The notes: generated from the sequence alone by a model not told the origin. Shown: positions 26,234-37,132, counted from the stretch's first letter. The stretch is DNA of 64,000 bases from Coriaria nepalensis (GCA_027186245.1 CP114484.1:11046001-11110000), one strand, 5' to 3'. Translations and numbers: made by a program.

Positions 26234-26955
26234 AAATGAAGCACATTTTGGGAGTGGGAAAAAGACAAGAGGACGAATCCAAGACATGCTGCGAAGCTTG
26301 GGCCCATAATTGGCACATGATAATTTTTGTTCTTATTAAGGAGCAAGGACCTCTTTTTCACACCAATTTGGGCCGACTCAATTTGGTGGGCCCGATCGCA
26401 TTTCGTCTTTATTCTTTTTTTTTTTCCTTCGAAACTCAGCAGGGTTTCAGGTAACTGTCCAACTAATCAGATTAGTCTTGCTCGATATTCTTTTTGACTT
26501 TTTAGCTCTGATGTAAATATATGTAGGTGTGATGTGTAACGCAATAAATGAATGAAATTTTTAAAAAATAAAAATAACAAGTATAGCTAGAAGCCTAGAA
26601 AGGTTTAGATAGAAAATTTGGAAAAAAAAAAAAAAAAGGATCAAAAGTGGTAATAATTAGTTAACATGTGATTTTGTGTCCTGGTCTTACTTGAGATGAA
26701 GTTTTGTTGGGTCCCAATATAAAGACATAATTAACAAGAGTTAGCTTATAATCATCAAAATAATAGTAAAAATATTGTTAATTTTATGAGATAATGATTC
26801 AATAAATTTTAATGCCTATTCGATCGAGGGGGGGAAAGTAGATTATTATTATAATCATAAAGCAAAAGCAAAATATAAAAATAATTATAATTAATTACTA
26901 AAAATGGACCCAATTACATATTTTCATTTTTAATAATTATGTTCAACAATTAACC

Positions 26956-27027
<72 letters not shown>
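26956..27027. repeat. (TAA)n trinucleotide microsatellite, about 24 units
   Basis: An uninterrupted AAT/TAA repeat of roughly 72 bases. It is likely to be polymorphic between individuals. It lies 3' of the decayed DUF547 fragment. Confidence 0.97.
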
Positions 27028-27479
27028 TCAATCTCACACATCTTTTCACTTACATTTGGAAAAACTAAGAGACAATTCACCTTCACTGTGTTACTACTAC
27101 AACACTGTTGAATGAATAAGCTGAACAACTAGACAACATTACTTAGCTTCCAAACCAACTACTTGTTTAGTTGACGTTCTTCTCTGAGCTGCACTAGGAT
27201 GGATCTTCCTAGGCATCCACTAAAGAAAACAACTACATTTGTCTTGACACTTACTTCTTCTTCGGCCCTCTTCAACTTGTCCTTGTGAAGCTTTCTAAGC
27301 ACATAAGCTTCCTCTATATCATGCCCCGATAATGCCATTGCCTTAAAAAACACTTCTTCCTGATCTAGGGAACTCTAAATTTGGTGATTTTTATAGGCCG
27401 AAGATAAACGGGGTTTTTTTTTTTCCCTTGGAGATCACTCAAAGTTTTCAGTTTTTTGCACATAAGAAAGCGACCCTCT

Positions 27480-28440
27480 TTTCTCGAACTGTAACACCAG
27501 CTGGATGACTCAACACTAATATAGCATGGATGGCCATCATGTTGTAGAGATTTATAAAGAAAGCGAGCCTCTCCTCCCTTGACATATCTCGAACTTCCAC
27601 TCTTTGGAGCTCCTCAACTATTCTCAAGTATCTGTCATGATATTATAGTAATATCAACTTTTAAAAAAATAAAATAACAAATTTCAAACGATAAGTGAGT
27701 TTTCATCATCAATCAGGAGGCAAACAAACCTTGCGAATTCCTCACTCATGTGGATACTTCTATAATCAACATGCTTTCTGTCTTCGGATGTGTAGGCTTC
27801 AAAAATGGCATAAGACAAAAATCTTAACCGTGATGCAATTTCCGTTATGGGCTTTGGTTTGACATCTGTTATACCCTTTGGGATGTTGTGACATTGGGAT
27901 GAAACAACTGGATCATCATCCAAGAATCGATATAAGTGATTGCCATCCTCAAGCAGATTCTCACTATAAGATTTTCCGACGCAAGGTTGACAGTAAATAA
28001 TAAGTTTAAAAGCTAGTATTAAAGACAAACAGATTCTTTTGTTCTGCATCTTTCTTTATACTTTCCTCTTCTGGTACGGACTTGAAATCCCTACTTGCAT
28101 CAAGCTTGTCACTAAAGTCTCGTTGGACAGTTTTAGACTCCACATTGTTACCTTCATCTACTCTGTTTCCAGAGTGGACTTGTCCAACATAATTGTCCAG
28201 CTTTTCTTGGGCATTATTAGGCTGAGCATTCTGCCTATCATCCACCTTATCAGAAAATTTATCTTCCAAGGTAACCTTATCAACATTTTCTTCATTAGCT
28301 TTATTTTAATTCATTTTTCCCAACATCCTTAGATAGTGTTGGATCATACGCACTGATGTTTGAAGAGTCCATCTCCCTACATAGTTTGCCTTCTTTCTGA
28401 GCAGAAAGTTTTATCTCCCTCCAATCCTTCAACAGTTGGA
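27480..28440 (-). pseudogene. Decayed glutaredoxin-DEP-DUF547 protein gene fragment
   Basis: The intact family joins a disordered N-terminus, a glutaredoxin-like domain, a DEP domain and a DUF547 domain. Here only pieces remain, in the right order on the minus strand. There is a polar Asp/Lys-rich N-terminal stretch (about 28060-28380). Then comes the end of the DEP domain with the start of DUF547 (27735-27990: DGNHLYRFLDDDPVVSSQCH, KPITEIASRLRFLSYAIFEA, SEDRKHVDYRSIH). The next exon (about 27485-27640) reads RIVEELQRVEVRDMSREER and AFFINLYNMMAIHAILV. After HPAG the homology stops. The glutaredoxin part, most of the DEP domain and the rest of DUF547 are missing, and stop codons interrupt the N-terminal piece (for example near 28305). 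A further small exon-like frame (27250-27365, MALSGHDIEEAYVLRKLHKD) may belong to it; I do not recognise that part. Confidence 0.78.
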
Positions 28441-28546
28441 GTTATTACGGTAAGAACTACTAAAACTCTTCTGTAAGAAACAGAATCCAATTAGAAAAGC
28501 CATGAGTATTTACTGACTGAGTTTCAGTTTCATTGGTTTAAAGTAT

Positions 28547-28626
28547 GTAATCTGCGTTAAAGGTGCAGTTGAATTGAAACGGCAAGACGGGTTCAAGAAC
28601 CCGTGTGCCGAAAAATTACAGATTAC
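28547..28626. repeat. Nested inverted repeat
   Basis: GTAATCTG at 28547-28554 pairs with CAGATTAC at 28619-28626. Inside it, CGGCA..ACGGGTTC at 28580-28595 pairs with GAACCCGT.TGCCG at 28598-28610, with a two-base loop. It sits between the DUF547 fragment and the DUF760 gene promoter. Function unknown. Confidence 0.75.
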
Positions 28627-28987
28627 CTGTAGTAATCCGTTAATGACTTTCCACAGCACGTGCATTAAAATGGATTAAAGTCAAATAATTAGATTAAACC
28701 CACTAATTATCTATTAATTAAGAAGTTCTTTGGCGAAATACGACGGATTATCGCTGATACGCTTCCAAAATTTCTATGCCATTATTTGTTCTTTCATATT
28801 TTACTCAAGGAAGCCGATTTTCGTTGAGGATCAAAAGCCCATTTTACTATATGGGCTTCCATTCGCCGCGCCACTTTCCATCTAATCGACCCATCCGGTT
28901 TTCGGCACGAATCTCTTAAGCCCTAACCGCTATCATCTTCTTATTTCTGGCAGAATCCAATCTTTGCGGTGTTAATAACTTAATTCC

Positions 28988-31334
28988 ATGGAGTTCTCTT
29001 CCATAGCTCTTCAGTCTTCCTGCTCTCTCTGCGTTAAAGCCCCGGTTACTGCTCTAAGAGATTCCGCTCCTTCTTCTTCGCTCCATTTTAACAGTATTTC
29101 ACTTCGCAAACTTGGGTCTTCTTCTAGAATCAAAGGTAAAGAGGCTTTATCTTGAACTAACTAACCTTGGACCTGTTTGGCTCCTGAGAAAGTCAGCGAG
29201 AAAAAAAAAATGTTACCTGAAAGGTGGAAACTGTGAACTTCTACTACTATCGATTAATGTCTATTCAGTTCCAATTCACTTTCCTAAGGTTTCCTCAGTT
29301 TTATAGCTTTCTTACTCTTTTACGCTTCTTCATAATGTCTGTGTAATTCATAAAGCATTTCTCTAATTCCAGGTCTCTACTTACTCACGGATCGAGCCAG
29401 GATTCAAAAATCCTATCGTACTGCCATTTCCGGCGAGAAAACTACAGTGCCAAGTGATCGCAGCACAGAAACGTCGACGTTTTCTGATTATTCCGACCCC
29501 ACATCTATTCAAGACGAGTCGAGAATACACGATGAGAAGAAAAACGAGAAAGACAGCATCGAGCTGTTAGACGACCATAAAATGACCCGAGTTTGTGACA
29601 AGCTGATTGGGGTTTTTCTTGTTGACAAACCAACTCCAACAGATTGGCGAAGGTTATTAGCTTTCAGCAAAGAATGGAATAATATCCGGCCTCGTTTCTA
29701 CAAACGCTGTCAGGATCAAGCTGATAGTGAAGATGATCCTGGGATGAAGCAGAAGCTACTCCGCCTTGGAAGGAAGCTAAAAGAGGTTGGTCTTGAAATC
29801 ATGAAAAATAAATGATCTCTTTCTTGTGTTATTTCTTGGGAAGAAGAAAAGGTTATTATCTTGTGGATTATACTACGCTTACTTGATGTTTCATCCTGTC
29901 TCACTTATATCCGAAATGTTGCCATGTCTTTTCCACAGGTCGATGAAGATGTGCAAAGACATAACGAACTTCTTGAGGTGATCAGAGCAGCACCATCAGA
30001 AGTTGGTGAAGTTGTTTCCAGGCGTCGCAAAGATTTCACGAAAGAATTTTTTGTGCATCTTCACACAGTGGCTGAATCCTATTATGACAATCCAACAGAG
30101 CAAAATGGTGAGGCTGTCAGGTTTTCTTTTAGCTTTTTATGAAATAAAGGTTATTTAATCCTCTACTGAATTCATTTGCATTATGCTTTCCTAAACATCT
30201 CTGTTTTTTATTTCTAAAGAAAAAATAGTGTCGAACAACATTTAAGGTGAGCTTGGATTAGCTTTTGTGAAATGGAGGTTTGATCAACTGGTGTTTGGAA
30301 TTTGGATAAATTGTATGTAAACGATATCTAAATTGATTTCCGCTTGGCAATGTGGTTGGCCATTTTAGATGCGTAAATGAAATACTAAGCTGACTCTAAG
30401 TCTTCATTAAGATCCCGGATGTATTTAGACCTCAAGATCCTGCCTTAGTCTACCTCAGGGATTAGACTGAGTATATTCTTTGTTTCTGACTGTTAAGATC
30501 TGGCTAAGCTTGGGAACGCATGTTACGCGGCTGTACAAGCATATGATACGGCTACTGAAAATGCTGAAGCACTAAATGCTGCAGAGTTGAAATTTGAAGA
30601 TATCATCAACTCTCCTTCTTTAGATGCTGCTTGCAAGAAGATAGACAGTTTAGCAGAGAAAAATCAACTAGATTCAGCATTGGTATTGATGATCTCAAAA
30701 GCCTGGTCAGATGCTAAGGAGTCAAACATGATGAAAGATGAGGTGAAGTGTTTTTCACCCCTTGGAAATTGTCTCTACATAACTCCATTAACACATCGGA
30801 ATGCATGATTTTGTTTTTTAAAGCAATATTTAGCCATCTGATTCTTGGTATGGTACAACATTTGCTTTCTATTTTCATATATCATTTTTCAGCTCTTTGA
30901 TTCAGGTCAAAGATATACTTTACCACTTATATGTAACTGCAAGAGGTAATCTTCAAAGGCTCATGCCTAAGGAGATCAGAATTGTGAAGTATCTACTCAC
31001 CATTGAGGATCCGGAGGAGCAGTTAAGTGCCTTGAAAGATGCATTTACTCCAGGAGAAGAACTTGAAGGAAGTGATGTAGACTGCCTTTACACGTATGTA
31101 ATGTAGACTTAGTCCCGACTACGAATTCAGGGCCTTTTTTTTCCTTTATTCATAATTTAATCTATACTCTGTAGGACACCTGAGAAACTTCACACCTGGA
31201 TAAAAGCCGTGGTGGATGCATATCATTTCAGCAGGGAAGGCACGCTCATAAGAGAAGCTAGGGACATGATGAATCCTAATATCATTAAGAAACTAGAGGA
31301 GCTCAAGAAAGAAGTTGAAGGCAAATTCCTGTGA
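28988..31334 (+). CDS. Chloroplast-type DUF760 protein (UV-B-induced At3g17800 family)
   Basis: Six exons, 28988-29135, 29373-29785, 29939-30107, 30498-30742, 30906-31093 and 31175-31334, join in phase with GT-AG borders to give 440 residues. The first about 60 residues are Ser/Ala/Leu-rich with few acids, as in a chloroplast transit peptide. The mature part is helical and charged. It includes DKPTPTDWRRLLAFSKEWNN, RPRFYKRCQ, EVVSRRRKDFTKEFFVHLHT and YHLYVTARGNLQRLMPKEIR, and ends KKLEELKKEVEGKFL. Two related helical units (about residues 230-330 and 335-420) fit the DUF760 repeat. From memory relatives are At3g17800 (UV-B-induced, chloroplastic), At1g48450 and At5g48590. Biochemical function is not known. 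The gene appears intact. TGGGCT at about 28850 upstream is a possible site II element. Confidence 0.88.
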
Positions 31335-31904
31335 AAAAGGAGCATAAAGAGTAAGAGCTTGTGGTCCTAATCAATGGCACAGTCCTGAAATTATGCAAGT
31401 GACAGAATTTCTTCAGACAGGATAAAAAGCTTCAATAATGGAGATTTTAAGAGTTAGATGAACTATTAGAATTTTGTTTAGGAAGGAACGGGAATAGGGA
31501 CAACTGTACTGTTTAGAAGAATTTTGTAAAAATATAGAGTGAGAAGGATTCCTTTTCAACGTATGGAGTCGCGTGTTTCGATTTGAGGGAAAAAAAAAAG
31601 GAATAAAAAAAAATGAATTAATTAATAATATTTTTTTATTGGTTAGTTAAAAACAAATCTTTTCAAAAATTGATTCGCTGGATAAAAGAATCAAATTTCA
31701 TTAAAAAAAAATGAAATAAATTAAAACGATCAAAATAATTATATTTTTATTGAGAGAATTAAACCATACATTTTAGATTTTTTTATTAATGAAGTATAAT
31801 GTTGGCCCAAAAGAAAAATGGTTAATTATATTTGTATTTAATATATAATTTAATTTTTATAAATTTATCGAAATCCTTAATTAAATTTTTTTGTCAATTT
31901 GTAA

Positions 31905-32745
31905 TTTAAATGAAACTCTTTTTTGTCATTCTAATGATTTTTTAGGGTGACATAGCATATCACATTACTATATATATATATATATATATTATTTTTTCAT
32001 ATTTTATTTTAAATTATTTTTACTTTTCTCTCATATTAATTTATTATTTTTCTTTTTAATCAAATTTTCTTATGAAAAAATTAGTGGAAAAAAAAAAAGA
32101 AATCCAATTCGATTTATTGCGAAATAACATATTGGAATTGGTCGACTTTTTTGTAAGTAAAATTGCTCATTCCAATCTTATTTATTCGTAAGATATTCAA
32201 ATCGAATCAAGCACTTGTGAGAAATCTGATCAAATTGATTCTATTCTTTCTCATGAAGAATCCAATCAGATCGATTCGGTTCATCTTTTGCATTAAGAGG
32301 TGTTCTTGAGACTGAAAAGAAAAAAAAAAAAGAGCTCTAATGGAGGTTGGTCCGATTCTTTTTTTTTTTCTTTTCCTTTTCGGGTTCAAGAACATTAATT
32401 AACATAATAGATGAACCATATTGATCAAATTGGATTCTTCACGAGGAAGAACAAAATCGATCCAATTGGATTTCTCACGAATACTTGATTCAATTTGAAT
32501 ATATTGCGGATAAATCAGATTGGAATGAGTAATTTTACACGTCAAAAAGTCTAACTATTCCGGTTCAATTTTACATAAAGAAAATTTGGATTAAGAAAAT
32601 AAATAAATAAGGGAGAAAGGTATAAATAATGAAAAATAAATGATAACAAAAATAATAAATATATATATTTGATTATATGATATGTTAGTATGTTATATCA
32701 TCACCGATTATCTAAAAATTATCGGAGAAGTTAAAAAATCTCACT
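31905..32745. repeat. Long fold-back (inverted repeat) element, about 0.84 kb
   Basis: The left arm (about 31905-32325) and right arm (about 32355-32745) are imperfect reverse complements almost to the centre, leaving only some 25 bases unpaired around 32332-32356. Well-paired stretches include TGTTCTTGAGACTGAAAAG (32290s-32310s) against the complement of CTTTTCGGGTTCAAGAACA (about 32375-32395). GTAAAATTGCTCATTCCAATC (32155-32180) pairs with the complement of the segment around 32520-32545. Further paired blocks are GAGAAATC.GATCAAATTGAT and GAAGAATCCAAT..GATC. The outer 250 bases per arm are AT-rich and align more loosely. No coding capacity is seen. It could be a fold-back MITE or a recent inverted duplication able to make a long hairpin RNA. 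Exact ends and target-site duplication cannot be fixed by eye. Confidence 0.8.
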
Positions 32746-32878
32746 AAAATGATATGTATATGTGCCTGCACTACTATTGATTACTCTAATCGCCAAATAG
32801 TTATTGTTATTTTTAATTACAGTCGATCGATCTCTGTACATTTGAGATAATTGCATTTTCTGTTTCTTTGGTTTGCAG

Positions 32879-33723
32879 ATTAAACGAGTACAGCAGTTTG
32901 TTAAAATCATTGAAGAGTTGCTGGGATTCATTGAATTCAAGATTGTCGGGACTACTTGTGGCAAAGGTTTTATGATTTCTGGTTTAAATCTCATTGGCTC
33001 TAGCATTTTTCTTTTATCATCTTAGACTGTAGATGTTATGAGATTATTCTATTTCAAGGCTCAGTATGGAATTTGAAGTGTTTTGCATTTCAAGGCAAGG
33101 TCTCTGTTGTTTCTGGATGCCAAGTTGCTTCTTCGGTCATTATTTATGATCATATTAAACTAGTTGCTACTTACAGGGAAAGGCCAAAGTTGAGAGGACA
33201 TCCAAAGATCTAAAAGTAAAATATGGAGTGCTTGAATCAGCCCTTACTGTGGTACCAACCTTTGTCTCTCTTTTTCTTTTAATGTTCATTTTTCTTTGTG
33301 CAGTGTTTCGTGTGGAACAACTATACAAGTTTTATCCCAGCCTTATCTGCACTCAGAGCTTGGGACATGTGAGGATCAATTTTCCTCTTTGTTATTGATT
33401 TCTTATTCAGAAACTCAAGCTGCAGATTGTTCTTTTGTTTCCTTTGTGTACGTGTGGAAAAGTATCTCCCCTACATGTAAACACCATAGTTAATGCACAA
33501 GTCATTTTCTGACTGCAGATGGCAATTACATCTGAACTTCTTCACAAACAGTCCGTGGTTATAAAGCAAATATGCAAGTTGTTTCCTCAACGTCGAGTAA
33601 GCATTTTACCAATATTGTGTCTTAGTTTATTTGAGTGATCAATCATTACTGGTATTGTTTTAGTTATACCCATCTATTTGTCTTTGGTAAAAATCTTGTA
33701 GCTATTCAATTCACTTTTCTCCC

Positions 33724-33757
<34 letters not shown>

Positions 33758-35265
33758 CTCCTCATGATGAATCCCATTTTTTCCCCATATTTTTGGAGGA
33801 AGTATTTGTAAAATGTTGACCAAAATGAACCCCTAAATGTATATAACTACTAAGACTATTCACAGTTTGATCTATTGTATGACAAGTGTGTTATTTTGGT
33901 AAACTTAATTCATTGCATGATTTTTTTACCATAGGTGTTGCTAAAGGTAGCTTCTCAGATACCTTGGTTTTTCTTTTTCCCCCCCTGAATTAGCCATTCC
34001 TTTCATTGTTTCAGGTGCTCATACACGCGGAGAGAAAAGATGGATCTAAAGGCCAAATATGATCAAATTTGCAATGCACGCTTGCCAAGGGGACTGGATC
34101 CGCACTCCGTTCTATCCGAGGAGCTCGGTGCCTCTTTCGGGTAACTTCTTTATGTAAACCTATTCATATGCTTGTGCCCAGGAAAGAAAAAAAGTACAAA
34201 ACAAAATGGCACTTGCTATCTTTTAACTGTAGTCCTACCGTGATTCATTTCTGGACTCCTCTTTGGGGTTGATATTATTAATTTCTGCTATAATAGTTGC
34301 TCTCTCTGTTGAAGGATCTTCCACTAATCAGCCACCCTTGTTTAACAACAGATACACGATACAGCTTCTTAATATTCTTGTTCAGAGTTTGGCTGCTCCA
34401 GCACTTCATAACTCAGGTTTTGCGGTATGCATACTTAGCTGAAACTTTATGGTGGCCTAAAAATGTTGGCATTCATTAATTTATCAGATGTCATTTTTAC
34501 TGTTTCTCTGTGTATTCATTAGTTAATATAATTCAGCCTATATTCCATGAGACAATTGAGGATTTCGAATACATCAATGTCATGCTTCTTGTGACTACAT
34601 TGTTGTAGGGTTCCTGCTCACGCATATGGCAAAGGGATTCACATTGGGATGCCCGTCCATCTTCTCAAAAGTATTTTTTGACCACGTGTATGAATTATGG
34701 TTCCTAACTTTGGTTTATTTGACTAAAGGTTCATATGTGCTATGCAGTAATGAATATCCACTTTTCATACCATGCCAAAATTATTGCTCAACTACTGGAG
34801 AAAATTCATGGTCAGATAGAACATCTAGTAACTTTGGCACTGCTTCAATGGAATCCGAGAGGAAGCCCCGGCTGGAAACTTCATGTTGAAACACACATGA
34901 ATTTGCAGAAAGGGATTTCCTTTGCCACTCTCACCTTGTTACGGATCATTAAGACTAGATAGAATTTGTGAATTCAAAATATAAATCCAAGTCTGTTATA
35001 TCCATTCTCAGTTGCATGTTTTTGTAGTATCGCATGACTTTTATATTCTGTTGTTGCCATGAAGAAAAATATTTTCGAAAGCAACCTTCCAAGTGCCGCT
35101 GCAAGTTTTCTTTATGCTACTGAACTATCTGATGTTGGAAAGAATGAATACCTTATTGAAGGGTGGGATCTTGTGGAGCATCCAGCTTTTCCTCCTCCTC
35201 CTTCCCAAGCTGAGGATATTGAGCACTGGACTCGAGCTATGATCATCGATGCCACAAAGAAATGA
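32879..35265 (+). pseudogene. ATG14-like (UVRAG/ATG14 family) gene, 5'-truncated and frameshifted
   Basis: Plant ATG14 homologues (from memory At1g77890 and At4g08540, long annotated as DNA-directed RNA polymerase II protein) are subunits of the autophagy PI3-kinase complex. Recognisable exons with correct splice phases run from 32879-32966 (SLNSRLSGLLVAK) through ERTSKDLKVKYGVLESALTV (33178-33250) and SELLHKQSVVIKQICKLFPQ (33520-33597). Then come LPRGLDPHSVLSEELGASFG (34016-34140), IQLLNILVQSLAAPALHNSG (34351-34423), GSCSRIWQRDSHWDARPSS (34608-34670) and NEYPLFIPCQNYCSTTGENS (34747-34888). Last is the C-terminal exon ending EHWTRAMIIDATKK (35080-35265). Damage: the upstream N-terminal exons are absent. 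One extra base near 34055 breaks the QYDQICNARL block. A stop follows at 34886, with VETHMNLQKGIS in another frame, and the region between there and the last exon is lost. Confidence 0.75.
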
Positions 35266-36112
35266 CATAGTGCTACACAATAGCCTTCTACTGCATGTTA
35301 GGCACACTCTTAATAGCCCTTCCTCTCACAGATAACAACAAAAAGCTTGGACCTGTCAATAACTACTCATCATTCCCAATGTCGACTTACTATTGATGAT
35401 CTACTCATTTGTTTCTCATAACTATGCTGCATTCACCTGGCAGGGATTGGAGAAGAATGCAGACCAAGAAAAAACCACACGAGGATTTGCCTTACCTGTT
35501 AAAATTCCTAATACCCATGAATAGCCTTTGCAGTTCTCTTAGCTGTAAATAATTAATGCCCAAAAGTTTCGTGTATATACTATATATTTCTAGATTTATG
35601 TTACTATTTAATTATTAGACGTTCCCTTAACTATTCTTTGCATTAGATCCTAAAAGCGGTGGGGGAGAGATTCTTCTCTGGCCAGTGTTACCAGGCTACC
35701 AGCATTGGGACAAGATTACACATCAGCATCATGAGGTAAGTCTCAAGACTGTTATGATAGTATCTTTATAACGTATATATGCAGTATGCACATGAATACC
35801 ATATATAGACATGACATATGCATGGCATGTGCATGTAGATATATCCAACATCCAAGGTACTTTGAAGCATGAGAAAAATAAAATTTTTTCCGTCCAGAAT
35901 AACCAAAGGAATAGTATCATTAAGATACTCAATTTGGCTAATACATGGTTTTTTCAAGCTTCCAAGTTAAATTCTAAAACATGCATAAGAATTAAGAAAA
36001 AGGATAGAAAAAGCCCAATTAAGAGAGTAATTGAGGTACTTCTCCCTTGATAGTTCAGAATAGCCTAAGATGATGAAACAGTTATTTAATTGTTGTCTAG
36101 CAAGAGATTCTC
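35266..36112. other. Intergenic region, possible residual exon
   Basis: Follows the ATG14-like remnant. A segment at 35649-35735 is bounded by an acceptor-like TTGCATTAG and a donor-like GAGGTAAGT and stays open (it reads DPKSGGGEILLWPVLPGYQH in one frame). I do not recognise it and cannot link it to a gene. The rest is AT-rich. Confidence 0.4.
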
Positions 36113-37132
36113 TCACTTCTTTCTCTTCTTTGGGGGCTGGATGGCCTCTTCCTCTTCATCTTCCTCATCATCATCGTTTAAATCATCCTCTTCTGCAAGT
36201 CCTTCCTCATCTTCATCGCCTTCGTCATCATCATCATCATCATTATCATTATCGTTCTGATCATCTTTATGGTCGCCATCATCGTCGTCATCATTCCCCC
36301 CATCGTCGTCATCATCGTGCTCATCTCTATTTTCTTCCCCACCTGCCTCACCTCCCTGTTCATTCTTGGAATTGCCATTGCCATTGCCATTCTGATCATT
36401 TCCATAATTCCCTCCTTCATCGTTCTCCTCTTCCCCTTCTCCCAAGCCACCATCTGCTTCACCGCTATCGTTATTGTCCTCCTCGTCATCATCCCCATCA
36501 ACTTCTCTGAACTGGCTTTCAGTGTCACTGTCTCCTTTATTTGATGTCGTCGTCCCAATCACACCAAAAGAATCCTGAAACTGTTTTGAGCCAAATAACT
36601 GAGTTTAAAGCGAGGGCCAAGGAGTATAAAACTATTAGTGTGATGGGTCCACAGACCTCCCTCTCACTCGATCTATGAAATATATTTTCAATTCCTCTAA
36701 TCTGGCTAAGCGATTGGAATTTCTGATCTTTCTAATCATTTTAGCTTTATGCTGGGAAAAGATCAAAATTGTCGTCATCCTTCTCTTTCTCTATCTAAGG
36801 TCCACACCATCCAGAGTCTGGATGGGCAGGAAAAGTATTGGTAGTTCTGTAACAAACAAAACCGCTTTTTGGCTAAGAAGTTTACGACGTCGTACAATGA
36901 CTCTTTCAGCTCTTGGAAGTTACTAGCTTTTAACATTAATACGGGAAAGCTAGAAAAACTATCGTATAGAAGACATGTTACAAAAACAGGATGCGTTTAC
37001 CTGGACTAGAGAGAGCTGGGCCTCAAGCATAATTGCTGAGGTAAGCAGGGTGCACATGATACCTCTAGTGCACGTTAGCAACAAGCTCTCCCTAAGCATC
37101 TTAACCTCAACTTGCCCTCTATCGGTCTCCAT
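36113..37132 (-). CDS. Acidic, Asp/Glu-rich protein with basic C-terminal nuclear signal
   Basis: Two exons, 37001-37132 and 36113-36574, joined in phase by a GT-AG intron, encode 197 residues. The first 44 residues are ordered and hydrophobic-rich (METDRGQVEVKM, LLLTCTRGIMCTLL, SAIMLEAQLSLVQ) and look like one or two helices. The rest is almost wholly low complexity: runs of Asp and Glu mixed with Gly/Asn (GNGNGNSK), ending in PPKKRKK, a typical monopartite nuclear localisation signal. Such acidic proteins are often annotated as nucleolin-like or VHS3-like, but this reflects composition, not function. A leader intron (37151-37608) with good borders supports a real gene. The promoter contains a 17-G run. 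I do not recognise the ordered N-terminus as a named domain. Confidence 0.75.

Larger units (their letters stand above)
24885..27150. other. Leader/promoter of the coiled-coil gene and microsatellite-rich intergenic DNA
   Basis: The coiled-coil gene starts leftward at 24884. Its 5' leader probably extends to about 25860 and likely contains an intron; a pyrimidine-rich tract on the minus strand (25760-25830) resembles a plant Y-patch or CT leader. Beyond it, no gene is seen. A GAGAGGGA-type repeat occupies about 26190-26233. AT-rich DNA runs from 26500 to the TAA microsatellite. Confidence 0.5.

Noticed and set aside
33061..33177. Open stretch VSVVSGCQVASSVIIYDHIK before the ERTSKDLK exon
   Set aside because: First read as an ATG14-like exon with a frameshift. 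The splice phases work better if 32967-33177 is an intron, so I do not count it as coding or as a break.
36070..36510. His/Pro/Leu-rich plus-strand frame opposite the acidic protein
   Set aside because: It is the antisense shadow of Asp/Glu codon repeats in the minus-strand gene.
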